Shown here one piece after another: positions 12,101 through 27,100 of a stretch of DNA of 64,000 nucleotides. The stretch lies in NCBI GenBank assembly GCA_949152475.1, contig OX424555.1, positions 99,667,515 through 99,731,514 of the forward strand, given 5' to 3'. The position numbers and the translations under genes are program-made. This DNA comes from Terebella lapidaria (taxonomy: Eukaryota > Annelida > Polychaeta > Terebellida > Terebellidae). Within the stretch, counting starts at the first letter, position 1. Each line of letters begins with the position of its first letter. The notes under the pieces are model-generated. The model was not told the origin of the DNA. It searched no databases and saw only the letters and a program-made list of their open reading frames with translations.

Positions 12101-15100
12101 GGTTACAGTGAGTCTACATACGCAGCATGAGGTAGTGTTTGTTGTCATGGTTACAGTGAGTCTACATACGCAGCATGAGGTAGTGTTTGTTGTCGGGGGT
12201 TACAGTGAGTCTACATACGCAGCATGAGGTAGTGTTTGTTGTCAGGGGTTACAGTGAGAGGCTCCTCATTCATCTCCCAGCGAATCTCAGGCTCCGGAAC
12301 TCCATCGGCATGGCAACGCAGCTTGACGCTCCCTCCTGATGTGTGAAACTGGGTCGAGGGGCTGACCTTCACCTCTGGAGTCACTGTAACACAACACACA
12401 CTCAAGGTGAGTGAACTGGGTCAAGTATGAACTACACAGCATGTGTACATAGTGCTTCATAGGTGTGTGTACTGACTCTGTACTTTGAGGATGTGTGTAC
12501 TCAGTCTGTACTTTGAGGAGGTGTGTACTGACTCTGTACTTTGAGGATGTGTGTACTCAGTCTGTACTTTGAGGTGTGTACTCAGTCTGTACTTTGAGGA
12601 GGTGTGTACTGACTCTGTACTTTGAGGATGTGTGTACTGACTCTTGACTTTGAGGATGTGTGTACTGACTCTGTACTTTGAGGATGTGTGTACTGACTCT
12701 GTACTTTGAGGATGTGTGTACTGACTCTGTACTTTGAGGATGTGTGTACTCAGTCTGTACTTTGAGGATGTGTGTACTGACTCTGTACTTTGAGGATGTG
12801 TGTACTCACTCTGTACTTTGAGGATGTGTGTACTGACTCTGTACTTTGAGGATGTGTGTACTCACTCTGTACTTTGATGATGTGTGTACTCACTCTGTAC
12901 TTTGAGGATGTGTGTACTGACTCTGTACTTTGAGGATGTGTGTACTCACTCTGTACTTTGAGGATGTGTGTACTGACTCTGCACTTTGAGGATGTGTGTA
13001 CTCAGTCTGTACTTTGAGGATGTGTGTACTCACTCTGTACTTTGAGGATGTGTGTACTGACTCTTTACTTTGAGGATGGGTGTACTCACTCTGTACTTTG
13101 AGGATGTGTGTACTCACTCTGTACTTTGAGGATGTGGGTTTGCTGTACAGAATCCTCGTAGCGATCCTGACAGGTATAGTTGCCGATGTGGTGGAGCCCA
13201 ATGTTCTTCAGATAAAGTGAGCCATCTGTAAACACCTGTAAAGAGACAAGACGCCAATGATCTCCTGGACATTGTGCAGTCACCTCGCTCCAACAGCAGC
13301 ATGTTACTGGGTACACGCTGACCTGTATGTCACTAGTGTTGCTAGGTACTGACCTGTATGTCACTAGTGTTGCTAGGTACTGACCTGTATGTCACTAGTG
13401 TTGCTAGGTACTGACCTGTATGTCACTAGTGTTGCTAGGTACTGACCTGTATGTCACTAGTGTTGCTAGGTACTGACCTGTATGTCACTAGTGTTGCTAG
13501 GTGCTGACCTGTATGTCACTAGTGTTGCTAGGTGCTGACCTGTATGTCACTAGTGTTGCTAGGTACTGACCTGTATGTCACTAGTGTTGCTAGGTACTGA
13601 CCTGTATGTCACTAGTGTTGCTAGGTACTGACCTGTATGTCACTAGTGTTGCTAGGTACTGACCTGTATGTCACTAGTGTTGCTAGGTACTGACCTGTAT
13701 GTCACTAGTGTTGCTAGGTACTGACCTGTATGTCACTAGTGTTGCTAGGTGCTGACCTGTATGTCACTAGTGTTGCTAGGTACTGACCTGTATGTCACTA
13801 GTGTTGCTAGGTACTGACCTGTATGTCACTAGTGTTGCTAGGTACTGACCTGTATGTCACTAGTGTTGCTAGGTGCTGACCTGTATGTCACTAGTGTTGC
13901 TAGGTACTGACCTGTATGTCACTAGTGTTGCTAGGTACTGACCTGTATGTCACTAGTGTTGCTAGGTGCTGACCTGTATGTCACTAGTGTTGCTAGGTAC
14001 TGACCTGTATGTCACTAGTGTTGCTAGGTACTGACCTGTATGTCACTAGTGTTGCTAGGTACTGACCTGTATGTCACTAGTGTTGCTAGGTGCTGACCTG
14101 TATGTCACTAGTGTTGCTAGGTACTGACCTGTATGTCACTGGACACCAGTTTGTCCAAAGGCGCTCCGTTTCGCTGCCACACAATCTCCACAGCTCCCTC
14201 AATGTCACACCTCAGCTCCACACTGTTTCCACGGGTTACCCGGGAGGAGAAGACCTTGAGTTCCTCATCAAGTCGCACCGTCGAGATATCTGCACAAACA
14301 AAGGGACTACTTACAATCTAATCTACAGCAAACTGGATATTCATCAGCATAGTTCAGTGACAGATATCAGGAAAAGCTTCATTAACTCAACTAATCCTAC
14401 CATGTAAATTTTTCTCTATTTATGACATGCACACAAACAAAAAGTTTATTTGAAAGTCATGAACGTCCTAAACCTACCACCATTTTATTTTTCATACAAG
14501 TTCAGCATGCTCCAATTGTGCCCTAAGCTACTACTTTGTTCAATGTCTAATACTCATGCATAATCGACAGAACACAGCTGTGAAATTAATGGAAGAACTG
14601 TTTGCGTTGACATGTGAACATGTGGGCCGTGTGAATGCCACCAGTCTGTGTAGTGTGAGCATCGGCAACCGAATGTCACACTGTGTGTGATAAGATAATG
14701 AATGCAATTATATACTTTACCATGTCTAGAAAACGCTGCAGTGTAGTTTGTGTATGTTTATATGGACTGGAGTTGTCCTGAGAACTGACTCGGACATTGT
14801 GACTTGAGCTGCAGGAGGAATGTGTGGAGACTGGTGCAATGATAAATCACACGTCCCGTTCAATTTGACTTGCTCCATTACGCCTGTGACAGTTGTGACA
14901 AGTCCAGTGTGCTTACAGATTTAGTCAGGATTTGATTCAAGCACAGTAAATGCCATGGTAACTGTCACAGCCAGACTGACAGTTTGAGATTGGACCGTGA
15001 TGTGACAAGTCTAAAGACAGATCCACCGGATCAATGTAATTTCACAGAATCGCTGCTTTACGATACTTGAACAGCGCGTCACATCACAAGATCCAGTCAT

Positions 15101-18100
15101 CATGGAGAGATCCCACAGCTCTGGAAGCATTGATGTGTGCTAGGGGTGGAGTGGGGCAGGGAGGTGATGGGAATGGGGGTAGCATGGGGTAGGATGGTGG
15201 GGGTGTTCTATCTAAGAGCCAGCATAGACGGCACATCGTGTTAGTCACGGCACAAAACTTGGTCTCTCCGGGGCTATCAAACATCAAGTATTGTATTCTC
15301 CAGCGGCTCTCAGAAACAGAGCCGCAAGAAGCAATCGTCTTCGCCTCACCACCCGTATCAGGACAATGATCAGGCAAAGCAGGGCTCGCCTAATATAGAA
15401 CCCGGCACCGAGACTAAATCTTATAGACGGGTCAGTGACTGGCTAATACCTAAATATAGCAAGGTCACAGACACCGCCCCTCAGCATCTTCTGAAAACAT
15501 CCCAGGTTCTTGAACAGTTGTTATCAGGAAAACAGAGGTAGACGTGTCTAAGAGACTTTTGCCTATCAGTCTGTATGTATAATTGTGGTGGTTATTGCAG
15601 TAATGAGGGCTTGAGGGTCTTGAGGTGAGTGGGAGACAGGGAGAGGTGTGAGGGACTGTGTCTGTGTGTGGACTAGAGGACGACAGACCGGAGGGAGTCC
15701 TGTCACGACGCATCCCGGGAGTCTTGTGGGCGCCAGGGACAGAGATGGCCTGATTGCTGCCCAGCAGAACCCAAAACCTCCTCCCTCCCATACACACACC
15801 ACAACACACAGGGACATGTGCTACTGCCTCCCCCCCCCCCCTCCCCCCTCCATCCCCCACAAACTCAGGGCGACAGGTATTGATCCACGTGACTCACAGC
15901 CAAGGAGCCACAGAACGGAAGGCAAAGAACGGCCATGGTGGGGGTGAGTAGAGGTGGAGGCGAGAAACATGTTCGAGCCGCCTGTTGGATGTCCCCAGAT
16001 CCATGTAACCATGACAACATTTAACCCTCTGTCCTTGGATAAAACCCGAGGCTTACAGCCGCCTTGTGAGTCTCGAGCAGAGCTGCTCACATCAAAGGTC
16101 GACTTGTTGCTGGAGCGAGATAGCACTCCTCCCAACACACTCGCCTCACTAAATCCAAACTGCTCGCACAATATTGCATTAGCTAATAGCAGAAATATCA
16201 TTGTGTGTTCCTGGTAACGGTGCTGTCAAGTGTCTATATACAGTCAAACCTGTCTATGTGAGACACGCTGGGGACTTTGACAAAATGTCTCGCTTATGGG
16301 GGTGGCTCTGTTATCCAGGGTGAGATAGCCGGGCGCCAAGTGAAATTTTAACATATATGTATCAACACAATATGTCCATATCAATCATTCATTCTCATCA
16401 TAACGATCACCCAATGTCACGTGGACAAGTAAATGTACAAATCTAAAAATCTAAAACAGAATGGATAGACGTACAGTACTTTTTACGACTTGGTGCCTTC
16501 GTCTGAAAAAAAAATATTTTAAAAACAATTAAATAAAAATGAAATAAAATTAAATGATTTTTTCTTCTTGTTTTTCACTTGTTTCTATTACGAGTTGCAC
16601 ATTTTAGATTTTTTATTGTCATCATCATAATCTCATCATAATCTTGCCAAAAGGCATCGACAACTTTGCGCGACCTTTGTAGTTTATCATACAGTTCAAT
16701 CGCCTTCACTTTGTCGGCGAGTGAGAGCGTTACAGGTTGAGATTTTGTTTTTGGTTTAGACATGGTTGTTGATTTGCCAGTAAGTACTGATATGAAATAA
16801 AGCAACATCGCACTGGTATTTAAAGTGAATTTCTTGAATTGTATTAATCTACTCGGCAGTCAGCTACTCGATTTGTTATTACGTGTCAACAAAAAGTAAG
16901 CGGTGCGTGGAGTCACTATGTCTGCGACTTGAAATCACATCAGGGAACACAACCAGCAGTGTGACCAGGCTTCATTTGGTCACAATCTATTACAGTGTTT
17001 ATTTTAATTGAAAATTGGTCATGTGTGCGATATTGATAATGTACGTGCTATAACGGCAATCAATGAAACGTGACAGCGATGCCCCGCCCATAATTAACCC
17101 CAGTGATGGAATCCGCTACTGCCATTGGTTAACAGCATGTGACGACACCGATCAATAATGGGAATCACCGTGCATAATTGGCGTTGAACAATCGACCGGT
17201 GACATCGCTCATGTGACTGGCGCTCATACATAGGGTTATCGTAGATTGCGGACTGCAAATCACTGGCGCTCGGCGCCGTTGAGCAGGTGTATCGCTTTCA
17301 CAGTACATTTAACATGGCAGAGGGATCGGGACTTTGAGAAAACGTCTCGCTTGGACAGGTGTCGCCCATATAGAGGTGTATCGCTCACCAGGTTTGACTG
17401 TACCTCATGACTGGGAATGTGGTCGTAATATTGCTGGACATATTGTGTACAGCGTAGTGTGGCTAAGTCAGAAGTAAGAATTCCCTCACACTCGCCTAGA
17501 GCCACAAGCCCCACGATACCCGGGAGACTAGGCTCACAGCCTCCACTACCACTAAAATATTCAACAGGTGCTGTCCCCGACGTTAATCACCAGACGCCGC
17601 TGGCAATAATGAACCATCGTACTTGTGGTGGCAACAGCACACCACACACCTCTACAACACTACCCCGCACCTCCCGAAACCTTCTGGAACAGCCTAACAC
17701 TGATCAAATCATCAGAGTATATCTAGTTTAGAAATATTCTGTGCACTACAAATTTCAAACACTATAGTTGTCCTGCAAAAATTTTATGCAGAAAAGTACC
17801 TGTCATGCCATGGATGTTACCTAACTTACGGTGGATACTTACGGTAGGCGGTGTAGAACTCTGTCAGTGAGGTGTTACCTTTGTTGCCATGGATACTTAC
17901 GGTTGGCGGTGTAGAACTCTGTCAGTGAGATGTTACCTTGTTGCCATGGATACTTACGGTAGGCGGTGTAGAACTCTGTCAGTGAGATAGTACCTTGTTG
18001 CCATGGATACTTACGGTAGGCGGTGTAGAACTCTGTCAGTGAGATGTTGCCGTCGCCGTTGCGGTCGGAGAAGCTGAGGAAGTCTGTGAGGTGACAGAAG

Positions 18101-21100
18101 CGTGAGAGTTTGTCGAGGTGATTGCGGTGCTCTATATCAGACATCTCCGCCTCGGTCAGTTGCTGGTCCGATGTCTTGTCGTAGTAGTTAAACATGATGT
18201 TCGCCACAAACTGCTTCTCTGTAATAGAAACAGCAGATAAATACGGTATTTCCGTCAATAGTGTAACAAGCACGCACAAATTTTTATCGCCTTATTATGA
18301 GACGACATGGATTGTAGCAAACACACACATTTTCATCGCATTATTACGCAATAATATGTCATCATTATATATGCAATAATTATAGCGTATTTATACAATA
18401 TTGCATAATTATGCGAAAATATTGGGGCCCTTGTCCTGATGGAGCTACAGAGCTACAAAAATTCTGTCAAGTTTGTTTGGACAAATGACCAGTTGCACTA
18501 TGACCAGCAAAGCCGGTAGCACTACGGATACACCTCGGATGACGCTGCTGAGGCGTCACAGGGGTCCAAGTGAGACTGGGGCGCAATTTATAAGTTATCT
18601 ATGACTAGATTCTATGGGGATGACTGGGCAAATGTTCGCCTAACCATGCTAACAGGCCATCTTCAACGTGCTAAGTTGGCTTGCCTGTGTGCGTCCAACT
18701 GTGTATGCTGAATAGTATGAGCGCTGCAGGTGCGTCTGCTGAATCGACACGTGCATCCACAAAACTGACAACTCACACATGATGGATTCATCCATGAGTG
18801 TCTAATATATCTGAATAGATTAAAATATTCAAGTGCCATTTTTGGTGACCCAGGACGTGAACAGTACTGTAGACAATTTATCTGTTTGTGTGCTGTACAT
18901 TACACAACCATATTTCGTTTAAATGTACTCATTCGAGAGAGTTGTCGCTCAATAACACGCTGTGAATTCCCACACTCAGACAATGTGATTAGTGACCACA
19001 TGACTAGAACAGCTCAATGACAAGGGTTCTCGGGATTAATTCTGTGATTGATACCGCCCTCAAACTAACAACACTTGACCACTGATGGATGCTAATGGTT
19101 CTGGGCCTCGCACAGACACGAATCAATACGTCTATAATCGACCCGTGTCCTCTTACGGTCAGGAATCAATGCTGTCCCAATCTACTGTCACCTTCAGATG
19201 CAGTTGATGAGCTGTGATTGGAAGAATAAACAATATGCTGGACAAAACTGTGTTGGTGGGTTGAAGGGTGACAATACTTGGACTGGTCAGTGGGACATTG
19301 TCACCCGGTAACTGGTAACACATAACCAGCTGTCAGCCCCACACCATGCAGCTATATTTATTGGTACTTGACGCTATTATCACACACTGTGGGCAATAAC
19401 GCTGCCATGGCAACAGGACAAAGCCGTCACATTAATGTCTGCCAACAGATTATACAGCATTTTACGGCAGCTTTCTGCTTTAAAGTGCTTTTAGGCCACT
19501 TCGCTCTTCTGGCAATATAACTGTATGGAAATCAATATTAGTATCATAATAACATGAGTAACAGTACACAGTTGGAGGGTCACATTCGAGCAAAATCCTC
19601 GAATGTGACCCTCTGTGACGATTATGGCACTATAACATGTAAAATCTACCACAACAATGGCAGTTGACATGGAATCCTGTGGAAAATTGTTAGAACTGAG
19701 AAATGCAGAGTAACAGACTGGGAACAAAGTAGTGAATAAAACGTGGCAGGGACTCAGAACAAAGGTCCAGAGTGTAATTGGCTTTCGGTGTTGGACTTTT
19801 GTTTTGGGGCTCAAATTCTCCCGGGCTTTGTTTAATGAATCACCGTGAGATCCTAGTCTTGTCAGATGTACAATGCTCTCGACTTAAATGGAAGGTAATA
19901 TTGCCCAGACAGGACAAAGAGAAGTGAATACTTGATGTACAATGTGCACATAATTTACAGTCCAAACTCTAACCCTTCCATAGCTGTACACATTAGGAAA
20001 ATCGGTACGGGATTGTGTATGTCAGATGGCACTAGAGACTATCAGCAGACATACGATGTCACATATCAATTCAGCTCCACAACTTATCACGGTAACACAA
20101 TATACAGTCCTGCTTGGATGGGTCAATTTACCATTGACTGCAAAAATCTGCATATTACATGGATCAGTACAACAGTCTACACTCGGACAGGGTCAGTGTA
20201 AGGGTCTACATACTTGAAGGGTCAGTAGCACAGTCTATCTCGCCGATCCTGGCGCAGTGGTACTGAAGCAGGTTGGACTTGAGTCGGTTGTACTCCAATT
20301 CCTCACACGGGTTCGGAGTCAGACCGCCCAGCGCCGCCGGGTCCGGGTCTGTCTGCCCCGCCGCCGACTTGTCGCCATGGAGATGAGGCTCAGGTTCGCT
20401 GTAGTCAGACTCGGCGGCGGTGTCACTATAGTCTGGGAACTTCTGGAAATCCTGCTCGAGCTGCTGCCTCGAGTCGGCCTTCTGCTTCTCATCAGCGTTC
20501 TTCTCGACTTCCTTGGTGACATCAAACACCGGCGGCTTCCACGACTCCTTCTTGGATTCTGTGGAGACAAACACAGCAGTTTTACGGTCATCACACTCAC
20601 AGATAAACCTGTAGCCTAGGGCCATCACACTCACAGATAAACCTGTAGCTTTAGGGTCCTCACACTCACAGATAAACCTGTAGCTTTAGGGTCGTCACAC
20701 TCACAGATAAACCTGTAGCTTTAGAGTCGTCACACTCACAGATAAACCTGTAGCTTTAGGGCTGTCACACTCACAGATAAACCTGTAGCTTTAGGGTCGT
20801 CACACTCAGATAAACCTGTAGCTTTAGGGTTGTCACACTCATAGATAAACCTGTAGCTTCAGGGTCATCATACTCAGATAAACATGTAGCTTTATAGTTG
20901 TCACACTCACAGATAAACCTGTAGCTTTAGGGTCATCCTACTCACAGATTAACTTGTAGCTTTAGGGTCGTCACACTCACAGATAAACCTGTAGCTTTAG
21001 GGTTGTCACACTCACAGATAAACCTGTAGTTCAGGGTCGTCACACTCAGAGATAAACTTGTAGCTTTAGGGCCGTCACACTCACAGATAAACCTGTAGCT

Positions 21101-24100
21101 TTAGGGCTGTCACACTCACAGATAAACCTGTAGTTTAGGGTCGTCACACTCACAGATAAACCTGTAGCTTTAGGGCTGTCACACTCACAGATAAACCTGT
21201 AGCTTTAGGGCTGTCACACTCACAGATAAACCTGTAGCTTTATAGTTGTCACACTCACAGATAAACCTCTAGCTTTAGGGTCATCACACTCACAGATAAA
21301 CTTGTAGCTTTAGGGTCGTCACACTCACAGATATACCTGTAGCTTTAGGGTTGTCACACTCACAGATAAACCTGTAGCTTTAGGGTTGTCACACTCACAG
21401 ATAAACCTGTAGCTTTAGGGTCGTCACACTCAGAGATAAACCTGTAGCTTTAGGGCTGTCACACTCACAGATAAACCTGTAGCTTTATAGTTGTCACACT
21501 CACAGATAAACCTCTAGCTTTAGGGTCATCACACTCACAGATAAACTTGTAGCTTTAGGGTCGTCACACTCACAGATAAACCTGTAGCTTTAGGGCTGCC
21601 ACACTCACAGATAAACCTGTAGGTTTAGGGTCGTCACACTCACAGATAAACCTGTAGCTTTAGGGTCGTCACACTCACAGATAAACCTGTAGCTTTAGGG
21701 TCGTCACACTCACAGATAAACCTGTAGCTTTAGGGTCGTCAAACTCACAGATAAACCTGTAGCTTTAGGGCTGTCACACTCACAGATAAACCTGTAGCTT
21801 TCGGGTCATCACACTCACAGATAAACCTGTAGCTTTAGGGTCGTCACACTCACAGATAAACCTGTAGCTTTAGGGTCGTCACACTCACAGATAAACCTGT
21901 AGGTTTAGGGTCGTCACACTCACAGATAAACCTGTAGCTTTAGGGTCGTCACACTCACAGATAAACCTGTAGCTTTAGGGTCGTCACACTCACAGATAAC
22001 CTGTAGCTTTAGGGTCGTCACACTCACAGATAACCTGTAGCTTTCGGGTTGTCACACTCACAGATAAACCTGTAGCTTTAGGGTCGTCACACTCACAGAT
22101 AAACCTGTAGCTTTAGGGTCGTCACACTCACAGATAAACCTGTAGCTTTAGGGTCGTCACACTCAGAAAAACATGTAGCTTTAGGATTGTCACACTCACA
22201 GATAAACCTGTAGCTTTAGGGCTGTCACACTCACAGATAAACCTGTAGCTTTAGGGTCGTCACACTCACAGATAAACCTGTAGCTTTCGGGTCGTCACAC
22301 TCAGAGATAAACCTGTAGCTTTAGGGCTGTCACACTCACAGATAAACCTGTAGCTTTAGGGTGGTCACACTCACAGATAAACCTGTAGCTTTAGGGCTGT
22401 CACACTCACAGATAAACCTGTAGCTTTAGGGTCGTCACACTCACAGATAAACCTGTAGCTTTAGGGCTGTCACACTCACAGATAAACCTGTAGCTTTAGG
22501 GTCATCACACACAGATAAACCTGTAGCTTTAGGGTTGTCACACTCACAGATAAACCTGTAGCTTTAGGGTCGTCACACTCACAGATAAACCTGTAGCTTT
22601 AGGGTTGTCACACTCACAGATAAACCTGTAGCTTTAGGGTCGTCACACTCAGAGATAAACCTGTAGCTTTAGGGCTGTCACACTCACAGATAAACCTGTA
22701 GCTTTATAGTTGTCACACTCACAGATAAACCTCTAGCTTTAGGGTCATCACACTCACAGATAAACTTGTAGCTTTAGGGTCGTCACACTCACAGATAAAC
22801 CTGTAGCTTTAGGGTTGTCACACTCACAGATAAACCTGTAGCTTTAGGGCTGTCACACTCACAGATAAACCTGTAGCTTTAGGGTTGTCACACTCACAGA
22901 TAAACCTGTAGCTTTCGGGTCGTCACACTCACAGATACACCTGTAGCTTTAGGGTTGTCACACTCACAGATAAACCTGTAGTTTAGGGTCGTCACACTCA
23001 GAGATAAACCTGTAGCTTTCGGGTCGTCCCACTCACAGATAAACCTGTAGCTTTAGGGCTGCCACACTCACAGATAAACCTGTAGCTTTCGGGTCATCAC
23101 ACTCACAGATAAACCTGTAGCTTTAGGGTTGTCACACTCACAGATAAACCTGTAGCTTTAGGGTCGTCACACTCACAGATAAACCTGTAGCTTTAGGGTC
23201 GTCACACTCAGAGATAAACCTGTAGCTTTAGGGTCGTCACACTCAGAAAAACATGTAGCTTTAGGATTGTCACACTCACAGATAAACCTGTAGCTTTAGG
23301 GCTGTCACACTCACAGATAAACCTGTAGCTTTAGGGTCGTCACACTCACAGATAAACCTGTAGCTTTCGGGTCGTCACACTCACAGATAAACCTGTAGCT
23401 TTAGGGCTGTCACACTCACAGATAAACCTGTAGCTTTAGGGTCGTCACACTCAGAGATAAACCTGTAGCTTTAGGGCTGTCACACTCACAGATAAACCTG
23501 TAGCTTTATAGTTGTCACACTCACAGATAAACCTGTATCTTTAGGGTCGTCACACTCACAGATAAACCTGTAGCTTTAGGGTTGTCACACTCACAGATAA
23601 ACCTGTAGCTTTAGGGTTGTCATGATGTTTGTATCCAGATGACAAAAAGCCAATGTAAAGAAATGGTGAAATGGTGACATTATACAATGTAGTAGATTGT
23701 ATTGTTTGGTGTATTGTTTATGCTGATGACAGGTGCTGATTCATTGTTGATTTATTAGGAATAAAATCAGAAACGATTGATCTTCCTTAACTAGTTACTA
23801 ACTGAAGCTGTGAGAGGGTCAGAGTACGACACAGCTTCTAGTGCTACAGCCCATTGAAACAGGTACCTTCTACACGGTATAGGAAAAGGAACACTCGGAT
23901 AAACAGAAATTGTGCAGCAAACTTGGATACAAACATTCAAAGATAAACATAAACACAAGACCATCGCTGAGAGGCCACAAGACATTCTGCCCAGGGAATA
24001 ATTAAAATGTTTATAATTTCACTGAGTCCTACCAAATGTGGGCAAGTTATTGATCACACAAGGATTTCTCATTACTTCACACCACATGACCCTGACACTT

Positions 24101-27100
24101 GTGATGTGGGGCCGTCTCAGGGAGCACTCGTTGTCCCACAGATGACATGAGCACACGGAGCACTCATTGTCTGACAGATCTGAATCATGAACATCCACGG
24201 CATCCTTGCTGCACAAGATCTATCAATGATTCTACAAATGTACTCCACCACCTACACAAAGCTATCTTGCCAGTAAAACCCAACTTCTCTGTGCTGGACC
24301 TGATCCATGACCAAATAGAGAGTATTCAAGTGGAAAATGAAGAAATAACACACAGTATGATACTTCAGGTTTAGGAACACAAGTGAAGACCATGCCATAT
24401 CATGCCATGGGCTGGAATAATGACATGTCATCTGAGGATATGGATGTCATGGTTACCTGGGGGTGGGGCCACACACTTGGCCCCGGTGTGGTCGATGGCT
24501 ATGTGGATGTCATGGTTACCTGGGGGTGGGGCGACACACTTGGCCCCGGTGTGGTCGATGGCTATGTGTGTGTCATGGTTACCTGTGGGTGGGGCGACAC
24601 ACTTGGCCCCGGTGTGGTCGATGGCTATGTGGGTGTCATGGTTACCTGGGGGTGGGGCGACACACTTGGCCCCGGTGTGGTCGATGGCTATGTGGGTGTC
24701 ATGGTTACCTGTGGGTGGGGTGGCACACGTGGCCCCGGTGTGGTCGATGGCTATGTGTGTGTCATGGTTACCTGTGGGTGGGGCGACACACTTGGCCCCG
24801 GTGTGGTCGATGGCTATGTGGGTGTCATGGTTACCTGGGGGTGGGGCGACACACTTGGCCCCGGTGTGGTCGATGGCTATGTGGGTGTCATGGTTACCTG
24901 TGGGTGGGGCGACACACTTGGCCCCGGTGTGGTCGATGGCTATGTGTGTGTCATGGTTACCTGGGGGTGGGGCGACACACTTGGCCCCGGTGTGGTCGAT
25001 GGCTATGTGGGTGTCATGGTTACCTGCGGGTGGGGTGGCACACGTGGCCCCGGTGTGGTCGATGGCTATGTGGGTGTCAGGGTTACCTGGGGGTGGGGCG
25101 ACACACTTGGCCCCGGTGTGGTCGATGGCTATGTGGGTGTCAGGGTTACCTGGGGGTGGGGCGACACACTTGGCCCCGGTGTGGTCGATGGCTATGTGGG
25201 TGTCAGGGTTACCTGGGGGTGGGGTGGCTCACTTGGCCCTGGTGTGGTCGATGGCTATGTGGGTGTCATGGTTACCTGGAGGTGGGGCGACACACTTGGC
25301 CCCGGTGTGGTCGATGGCTATGTGGGGGTCATGGCTACCTGGGGGTGGGGTGGCACACTTGGCCCCGGTGTGGTCGATGGCTATGTGGATGTCATGGTTA
25401 TCTGGAGGTGGGGCGACACACTTGGCCCCGGTGTGGTCGATGGCTATGTGGATGTCATGGTTATCTGGAGGTGGGGCGACACACTTGGCCCCGGTGTGGT
25501 CGATGGCTATGTGGATGTCATGGTTATCTGGAGGTGGGGCGACACACTTGGCCCCGGTGTGGTCGATGGCTATGTGGGGGTCATGGTTACCTCGGGGTGG
25601 GGTGGCACACTTGGCCCTGGTGTGGTTGATGGCTATGTGGGTGTCATTGTTACCTGAGGGTGGGGTGGCACACGTGGCCCCGGTGTGGTCGATGGCTATG
25701 TGGGGGTCATGGTTACCTGGGGGTTGGGTGGCACACTTGGCCCCGGTGTGGTCGATGGCTATGTGGGGGTCATGGTTACCTGGGGGTGGGGTGGCACACT
25801 TGGCCCCGGTGTGGTCGATGGCTATGTGGGGGTCATGGTTACCTGGGGGTGGGGTGGCACACTTGGCCCTGGTGTGGTCGATGGCTATGTTGGTGTCATT
25901 GTTACCTGGGGGTGGGGTGGCACACGTGGGCCCGGTGTGGTCGATGGCTATGTGGGTGTCATTGTTACCTGGGGGTGGGGTGGCACACGTGGCCCCGGTG
26001 TGGTCAATGGCTATGTGGGGGTCATGGTTACCTGGGGGTGGGGTGGCACACTTGGCCCCGGTGTGGTCGATGGCTATGTGGGTGTCATGGTTACCTGTGG
26101 GTGGGGTGGCACACTTGGCCCCGGTGTGGTCGATGGCTATGTGGGTGTCATGGTTACCTGTGGGTGGGGTGGCACACGTGGCCCCGGTGTGGTCGATGGC
26201 TATGTGAGGGTCATGGTTACCTGGGGGTGGGGTGGCACACTTGGCCCCGGTGTGGTCGATGGCTATGTGGGGGTCATGGTTACCTGGGGGTGGGGTGGCA
26301 CACTTGGCCCTGGTGTGGTCGATGGCTATGTGGGTGTCATTGTTACCTGGGGGTGGGGTGGCACACGTGGCCCCGGTGTGGTCGATGGCTATGTGGGGTT
26401 CATGGTTACCTGGGGGTGGGGTGGCACACTTGGCCCCGGTGTGGTCGATGGCTATGTGGGGGTCATGGTTACCTGGGGGTGGGGTGGCACACTTGGCCCT
26501 GGTGTGGTCGATGGCTATGTGGGTGTCATTGTTACCTGGGGGTGGGGTGGCACACGTGGGCCCGGTGTGGTCGATGGCTATGTGGGTGTCATTGTTACCT
26601 GGGGGTGGGGTGGCACACGTGGCCCCGGTGTGGTCAATGGCTATGTGGGGGTCATGGTTACCTGGGGGTGGGGTGGCACACTTGGCCCCGGTGTGGTCGA
26701 TGGCTATGTGGGGGTCATGGTTACCTGGGGGTGGGGTGGCACACTTGGCCCTGGTGTGGTCGATGGCTATGTGGGTGTCATTGTTACCTGGGGGTGGGGT
26801 GGCACACGTGGCCCCGGTGTGGTCAATGGCTATGTGGGTGTCATGGTTACCTGTGGGTGGGGTGGCACACGTGGCCCCGGTGTGGTCAATGGCTATGTCG
26901 GTGTCATGGTTACCTGGGGTTGGGTGTCACACTTGGCCCCGGTGTGGTCAATGGCTATGTCGGTGTCATGGTTACCTGGGGGTGGGGTGGCACACGTGGC
27001 CCCGGTGTGGTCAATGGCTATGTGGGTGTCATGGTTACCTGTGGGTGGGGTGGCACACGTGGCCCCGGTGTGGTCAATGGCTATGTCGGTGTCATGGTTA

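Noticed and set aside
15465-15951. Overlapping frames near the C-rich patch
   Set aside because: Low-complexity Pro/Ser-rich translations in several frames of an intron; no splice-consistent exon and none is needed between exons 5 and 6.
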